Shown here one piece after another: positions 60,195 to 64,000 of a stretch of 64,000 nucleotides of DNA (positions within the stretch are counted from its first letter, which is position 1; every line of letters starts with the position of its first letter). The notes beneath the pieces are model-generated. The model made no database searches, was not told where the DNA came from, and was given only the letters and a program-made list of their open reading frames with translations. Source of the DNA: Epilithonimonas zeae (lineage in GTDB: Bacteria > Bacteroidota > Bacteroidia > Flavobacteriales > Weeksellaceae); NCBI RefSeq assembly GCF_900141765.1, contig NZ_FSRK01000002.1, positions 372,001 through 436,000 on the forward strand, given 5' to 3'. The translations under genes and the position numbers were made by a program.

Positions 60195-61711
60195 TGGGAT
60201 CGAAGCAAATTATTTCTAAATTAGGCATTAATTCACAAGAGTTTAATTTTCAGTTCCAATCCCACCCAGATTATCCTTCTGTACTAGCTTTCAGTGATAC
60301 ACTTAATTTTTTGAGTGTAAAGAATGAAGCTTACGAATTAAAGAAAGAACATTGGGAGGAATTGCCTGAGGAATTTATCACAATCTATAATGATAATTTC
60401 GCTTTAGTGAAAAAAGAAGAGTCTGGGATAAAAGTTTTTTCTGATGACGTACAAAATGTTTCCAAAGAAAAACTTTATGAAAATTCAACAGATTTTGTTC
60501 TACTGTTTGAGAAAGAAAATATTTCAAAAGAGAAGAAAATTTTCAATTTTTATTGGTTGTTTAATGGGTTTTTAATTTTTATTTTTGGATATTCTTTATT
60601 CTTTTTAAATTTACAAAATACACTTTTCAATCTACTTTCGATAGTAGGATTGTTTATTTCATTTGAAATCATTCGCAAAAAATTCGGGGATAAGTCTACC
60701 ATTATTAAAAATATATGTGGAAGTAGTGCAACAAATACAACCGCTAAAAATGATTGCAATAAAATTATAAATGCGGATAAAACCGATATTCTTGGATTGA
60801 AATTATCGGATCTTGGTTTATTATATTTTAGCGCATTATTGGTTTTGGGAATTTTCAGCCCTTTTACAGATTCTGTCCTAAAATTTTTGTCGTTTGTTTC
60901 CTGTTTAGTAATTGCTTATTCACTTGTGATACAAATTTTTATAGAAAAGGTTCTTTGTAAGGTTTGTTTATTAATCATCGGTATTTTAATTGGGCAAATT
61001 ATTATTTCTTCTTTATATTTTGGAAATGCGATAATATTGAATACTATTGCGTTGTCTGCATTAGCATTTTTAGTTTTATTTTTCGCATTGGTATTCATTA
61101 ATAACCTTATAAAGCAAAAAGAAGAATATAAAAAATCCGATATTAAAAACTTAAAATTTAAACGTAATTATGGAATTTTTAAACGGGAATTATTAGAAAA
61201 AAATCGAATAATTTTTCAAAGTACAGAAATTTTCCGACTTGGAAAATCTGATGCACGACTTCACATTTCTTTGGTTTCAAATCCATATTGCGGTTTTTGT
61301 AAAGAAGCTCATAGTATTTTGGAAAAACTTTTGGAAAAGTATCCTGATGATATTTCTGCGCAGATCCGTTTTAATTATTTTCCGGATGCAGCCAATTCAA
61401 ATTATAAAAATTTAATAAATGATTTCTTGTACGTTTATAATAAAAAAAATAGAGAGCTTATAAAATCCGTGGATTATTGGTTTGAGCATAAGAACGAAAA
61501 AAAATTAAGAGAATATTATAATTCTCAATTACATAATTCTGATTTGACTGAAATTCTAAATATATCTATTGAAAATGAAGGCCAAGGCCTCAATTTTACT
61601 CCAGTTTTCTTAATAAATGGATATCCGTTCCCAGACAAATACGATCGTAAAGATATTTTCTATTTTGTGGAAGAACTACTTGAAGACGAAGAAATCATAA
61701 ATGAAGCATAA
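60194..61711 (+). CDS. Vitamin K epoxide reductase-thioredoxin fusion (disulfide-forming)
   Basis: 505 aa. The first about 115 residues look like a degenerate C39-peptidase-like domain (HPDYPSVLAFSDTLNFL...) with no catalytic Cys. Five membrane helices of a VKOR domain follow, with the loop pair Cys 175 and Cys 188 and the CxxC pair Cys 255 and Cys 258 (LCKVCLL). A C-terminal thioredoxin-like domain has the CxxC at Cys 366 and Cys 369 (YCGFCK). This is the cysteine set of a quinone-linked disulfide generator. It would oxidise exported cysteine peptides. It overlaps the ABC gene by 11 bp. Confidence 0.9.
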   Translation: MGSKQIISKLGINSQEFNFQFQSHPDYPSVLAFSDTLNFLSVKNEAYELKKEHWEELPEEFITIYNDNFALVKKEESGIKVFSDDVQNVSKEKLYENSTDFVLLFEKENISKEKKIFNFYWLFNGFLIFIFGYSLFFLNLQNTLFNLLSIVGLFISFEIIRKKFGDKSTIIKNICGSSATNTTAKNDCNKIINADKTDILGLKLSDLGLLYFSALLVLGIFSPFTDSVLKFLSFVSCLVIAYSLVIQIFIEKVLCKVCLLIIGILIGQIIISSLYFGNAIILNTIALSALAFLVLFFALVFINNLIKQKEEYKKSDIKNLKFKRNYGIFKRELLEKNRIIFQSTEIFRLGKSDARLHISLVSNPYCGFCKEAHSILEKLLEKYPDDISAQIRFNYFPDAANSNYKNLINDFLYVYNKKNRELIKSVDYWFEHKNEKKLREYYNSQLHNSDLTEILNISIENEGQGLNFTPVFLINGYPFPDKYDRKDIFYFVEELLEDEEIINEA

Positions 61712-63899
61712 AAATTTTCCTTTCTACCTCCAACCCGACACCAAAGACTGTGGCCCTACCTGCCTTCGTATCATCGCCAAATACTATGGTAAAACCATTC
61801 CGCTGCAACAGGTACGAAATCTTTCCGAGACCACAAGAGAAGGCAGCAGTTTACTGGGACTTAGTAATGCCGCGGAGAACCTGGGTTTTAGGTCCCTTGG
61901 AGTTCAGATAGATTATAATACATTGGTAGAGGAAGTTCCGTTTCCGTGCATTATCCATTGGAATAAGCAGCATTTTGTAGTTGTTTATAAAATTGACAAA
62001 TTAGGTCAGGTTCATATTTCCGATCCAAGCTATGGATTGATAACCTACGGAAAAGAGGAATTCATCAAATCTTGGATTGGAGAGAATGCGGGTGAAGCTA
62101 CAGAAGAAGGTATTGCTTTAATTCTGGAAACCACGCCTGCTTTCTTCAAAAACGAATTTGATGAACAGGAAAGCAAAGCCACTTTTTCCTTTCTGTCGAA
62201 ATATGTATTGAAATACAAATCTCTTGTTATTCAGCTTGCAGTCGGACTTTTAGCAGGAAGTTTAATGTCTCTGATCCTTCCTTTCCTTACCCAAAGTATT
62301 GTAGATGTCGGGATCCAGAACCAGGATCTTAATTTTATCTACTTGGTTCTGCTTGCACAGGTTCTGCTTTTTTTAGGAAGAATGGGAATTGAGGTTATAA
62401 GAAGCTGGATTTTGCTGCATCTCTCTGCCAGGATCAATATTTCCATCATCTCAGATTTCTTTATAAAATTAATGAAACTTCCCATAAGTTTCTTTGACAC
62501 CAGAATGACGGGAGATATAATGCAACGGATCAACGATCATCACAGGATTGAGCAACTTTTGACAACTTCCTCTCTCAGCACATTATTCTCTCTTGTTAAT
62601 CTGATTATTTTCAGTATCGTATTGCTATTTTATGATTACAGGTTATTTCTGGTTTATCTGATTGGCGCTACCTTATATATTGCATGGATTACATTTTTCC
62701 TTAAAAAACGAAAAGAACTGGATTACAAAAGATTCTCTCAGATCTCTCAGGAACAGAGTAAAGTGATAGAGCTTATCAACGGAATGCAGGAAATAAAAAT
62801 GCACAATGCAGAAAAGAAAAAACGTTGGGACTGGGAGTTTTTGCAGGTTAAATTATTCAAAATCCAGATCAAATCTTTGTCATTGGAACAATGGCAATCT
62901 GTTGGTGGAAACTTCATCAACCAGATAAAAGATATTCTGGTGAGTTTTCTTGCTGCCAAATTAGTTTTGACTGGAAGCCTTACGTTAGGAATGATGCTTT
63001 CTGTACAATACATTGTCGGACAACTGAATAGTCCGCTAACACAGCTGATTGATTTTATCAAGCAAACCCAAGATGCTAAGATTTCACTCGAGAGATTGGG
63101 AGAAATTCACGATAAAGAAGATGAAGAAAGCGCCGAAGAACATTTTACTTCCGAAATTCCCCAAAAAGATATAGAAATACAGAACATGTCGTTTCGATAC
63201 ATAGGTTCAGATGCTTTTGTTTTTGAAAATCTGAGTTTAAATATCCCTTATCAAAAAACAACGGCCATTGTTGGAGCCAGTGGAAGCGGGAAAACAACTT
63301 TATTAAAATTATTAATGAAGTTTTACGAACCTAATGTTGGAGATATCAAATTGGGAAGTACAAATCTTCAAAATATTTCTCCAAGAATCTGGCGGAATCA
63401 TTGCGGCGTTGTGATGCAGGACGGTTATATTTTCAATGACACGATTGCACAGAATATTGCAGTAGGAGAAGATTATATTGACAAACAAAAATTAAGGAAA
63501 GCTGTAGAAATTGCAAATATCAAAGATTTTGTTGAAGGCTTGCCACTAAGCTACAATACGAAAATCGGAAATGAAGGTGTTGGCGTAAGTGGCGGGCAGA
63601 GACAAAGATTGTTCATAGCCAGAGCCGTTTACAAATCCCCTGAATATATCTTTTTTGATGAAGCAACTTCTGCTCTTGATGCCAACAATGAAAAGGTAAT
63701 TATGGAAAATCTGGAACAATTCTTCAAAGGTAAAACAGCCGTTGTGATTGCTCACAGATTATCTACAGTAAAACACGCCGACAAAATTATCGTTCTGGAC
63801 AAGGGAAAATTAGTAGAAGAAGGGAACCATTCGGAATTGGTTGCAAAAAGAGGAGAATATTATAGACTAGTTAAAAATCAATTGGAACTTGGAAACTAA
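61701..63899 (+). CDS. C39-peptidase-domain ABC exporter
   Basis: 732 aa. The N-terminal C39 peptidase has YLQPDTKDCGPTCLRIIAKY with catalytic Cys 17, PCIIHWNKQHFVVVY with the His, and ISDPSYG with the Asp. Six membrane helices (about residues 170-440) and an ATPase follow: Walker A GASGSGKTT, signature GVSGGQRQRLFIARA, Walker B YIFFDEATSALD, H-loop VIAHRLST. It would cut double-glycine leaders and export the peptides. Base use is clearly more GC-rich than in the two genes before it. The likely cargo is the pair at 58813 and 59116, and possibly the RiPP at 56563. Confidence 0.95.
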   Translation: MKHKNFPFYLQPDTKDCGPTCLRIIAKYYGKTIPLQQVRNLSETTREGSSLLGLSNAAENLGFRSLGVQIDYNTLVEEVPFPCIIHWNKQHFVVVYKIDKLGQVHISDPSYGLITYGKEEFIKSWIGENAGEATEEGIALILETTPAFFKNEFDEQESKATFSFLSKYVLKYKSLVIQLAVGLLAGSLMSLILPFLTQSIVDVGIQNQDLNFIYLVLLAQVLLFLGRMGIEVIRSWILLHLSARINISIISDFFIKLMKLPISFFDTRMTGDIMQRINDHHRIEQLLTTSSLSTLFSLVNLIIFSIVLLFYDYRLFLVYLIGATLYIAWITFFLKKRKELDYKRFSQISQEQSKVIELINGMQEIKMHNAEKKKRWDWEFLQVKLFKIQIKSLSLEQWQSVGGNFINQIKDILVSFLAAKLVLTGSLTLGMMLSVQYIVGQLNSPLTQLIDFIKQTQDAKISLERLGEIHDKEDEESAEEHFTSEIPQKDIEIQNMSFRYIGSDAFVFENLSLNIPYQKTTAIVGASGSGKTTLLKLLMKFYEPNVGDIKLGSTNLQNISPRIWRNHCGVVMQDGYIFNDTIAQNIAVGEDYIDKQKLRKAVEIANIKDFVEGLPLSYNTKIGNEGVGVSGGQRQRLFIARAVYKSPEYIFFDEATSALDANNEKVIMENLEQFFKGKTAVVIAHRLSTVKHADKIIVLDKGKLVEEGNHSELVAKRGEYYRLVKNQLELGN

Positions 63900-64000
63900 A
63901 AAAGACATATTAGATAACCTGCAACTGCGCAGTGAAAGTGTACAGGATATTCTTTCGCAACCTCCTAATTGGATGATTCGTTGGGGAAATACATTGGTGT
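63889..64000 (+). CDS. HlyD-family secretion adaptor (partial, 3' end outside window)
   Basis: The frame begins TTG 63889, overlapping the ABC stop, and reads METKKDILDNLQLRSESVQDILSQ and then PPNWMIRWGNTLV up to the edge. This fits the N-terminal region of membrane-fusion (HlyD) proteins paired with C39 exporters in Flavobacteria, just before the membrane helix. Only about 37 residues are visible, so the call rests on position and start pattern. Confidence 0.7.
   Translation, partial: METKKDILDNLQLRSESVQDILSQPPNWMIRWGNTLV

Noticed and set aside
1-64000. CRISPR arrays, rRNA and tRNA genes
   Set aside because: No regular direct repeat array was found, and no rRNA or tRNA-like sequence was noticed while reading; a covariance search was not possible here.

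Overview
The window reads as chromosomal DNA of an AT-rich Flavobacteriia member, most like Chryseobacterium and relatives (Weeksellaceae). This is inferred from the Bacteroidetes-type -7 box TAnnTTTG upstream of several genes, TTG starts, weak Shine-Dalgarno signals, many small lipoproteins, and lineage-typical families (GLPGLI protein, DUF4271 next to hemD, YARHG lipoprotein, AraC regulators with TPR repeats). No rRNA, tRNA or CRISPR array was seen.

Region 1 (1-11993) is one long co-directional tellurium-resistance-type (ter) operon. It runs: TerA-like end, HAD phosphatase, phosphoribosyltransferase, TerD, TelA-like protein, an unrecognised 322-aa protein, two more TerD paralogues, three TerY-type VWA proteins, a PP2C phosphatase, a degenerate protein kinase with zinc ribbon, and the membrane protein TerC. 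VWA + PP2C + kinase is the known TerY-P signalling triad. TerD, TelA and TerC would form its membrane-linked stress-response arm.

Region 2 (12249-50186) is mostly core genome. It holds pgi, folD, queE, a sugar transferase, an Mla-type transporter pair with an outer-membrane barrel, an AraC regulator, M48 protease, thiL, mutS, a persulfide-dioxygenase/rhodanese protein with thioredoxin, a nitrilase-family amidase, an L,D-transpeptidase, a two-component system, a GH13 amylase with a two-domain esterase, a LytTR regulator, oligopeptidase B, hemD and DUF4271. Small lipoproteins and several palindromic dispersed repeats lie between them.

Region 3 (50234-64000) is an accessory peptide island. It opens with a decayed IS1-type element whose transposase carries an in-frame TAA. 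Next, on the minus strand, is a RiPP operon: a 50-aa double-glycine precursor without cysteine, an exported CocE/NonD-S15 hydrolase, and a class I lanthipeptide dehydratase split into separate glutamylation and elimination proteins. No LanC cyclase is present. A membrane-anchored AraC regulator with TPR repeats follows. Beyond it, on the plus strand, are two paralogous double-glycine peptides with a CC...C...C pattern, a GLPGLI protein, a VKOR-thioredoxin fusion, a C39-peptidase ABC exporter and the start of an HlyD-type adaptor.

The most interesting signals are the cysteine-free dehydratase substrate, the pairing of four-cysteine peptides with a disulfide-forming enzyme in an export operon, and a shared operator-like motif (TCGAAATTnAyCAAT) upstream of both peptide operons and flanking the regulator between them.
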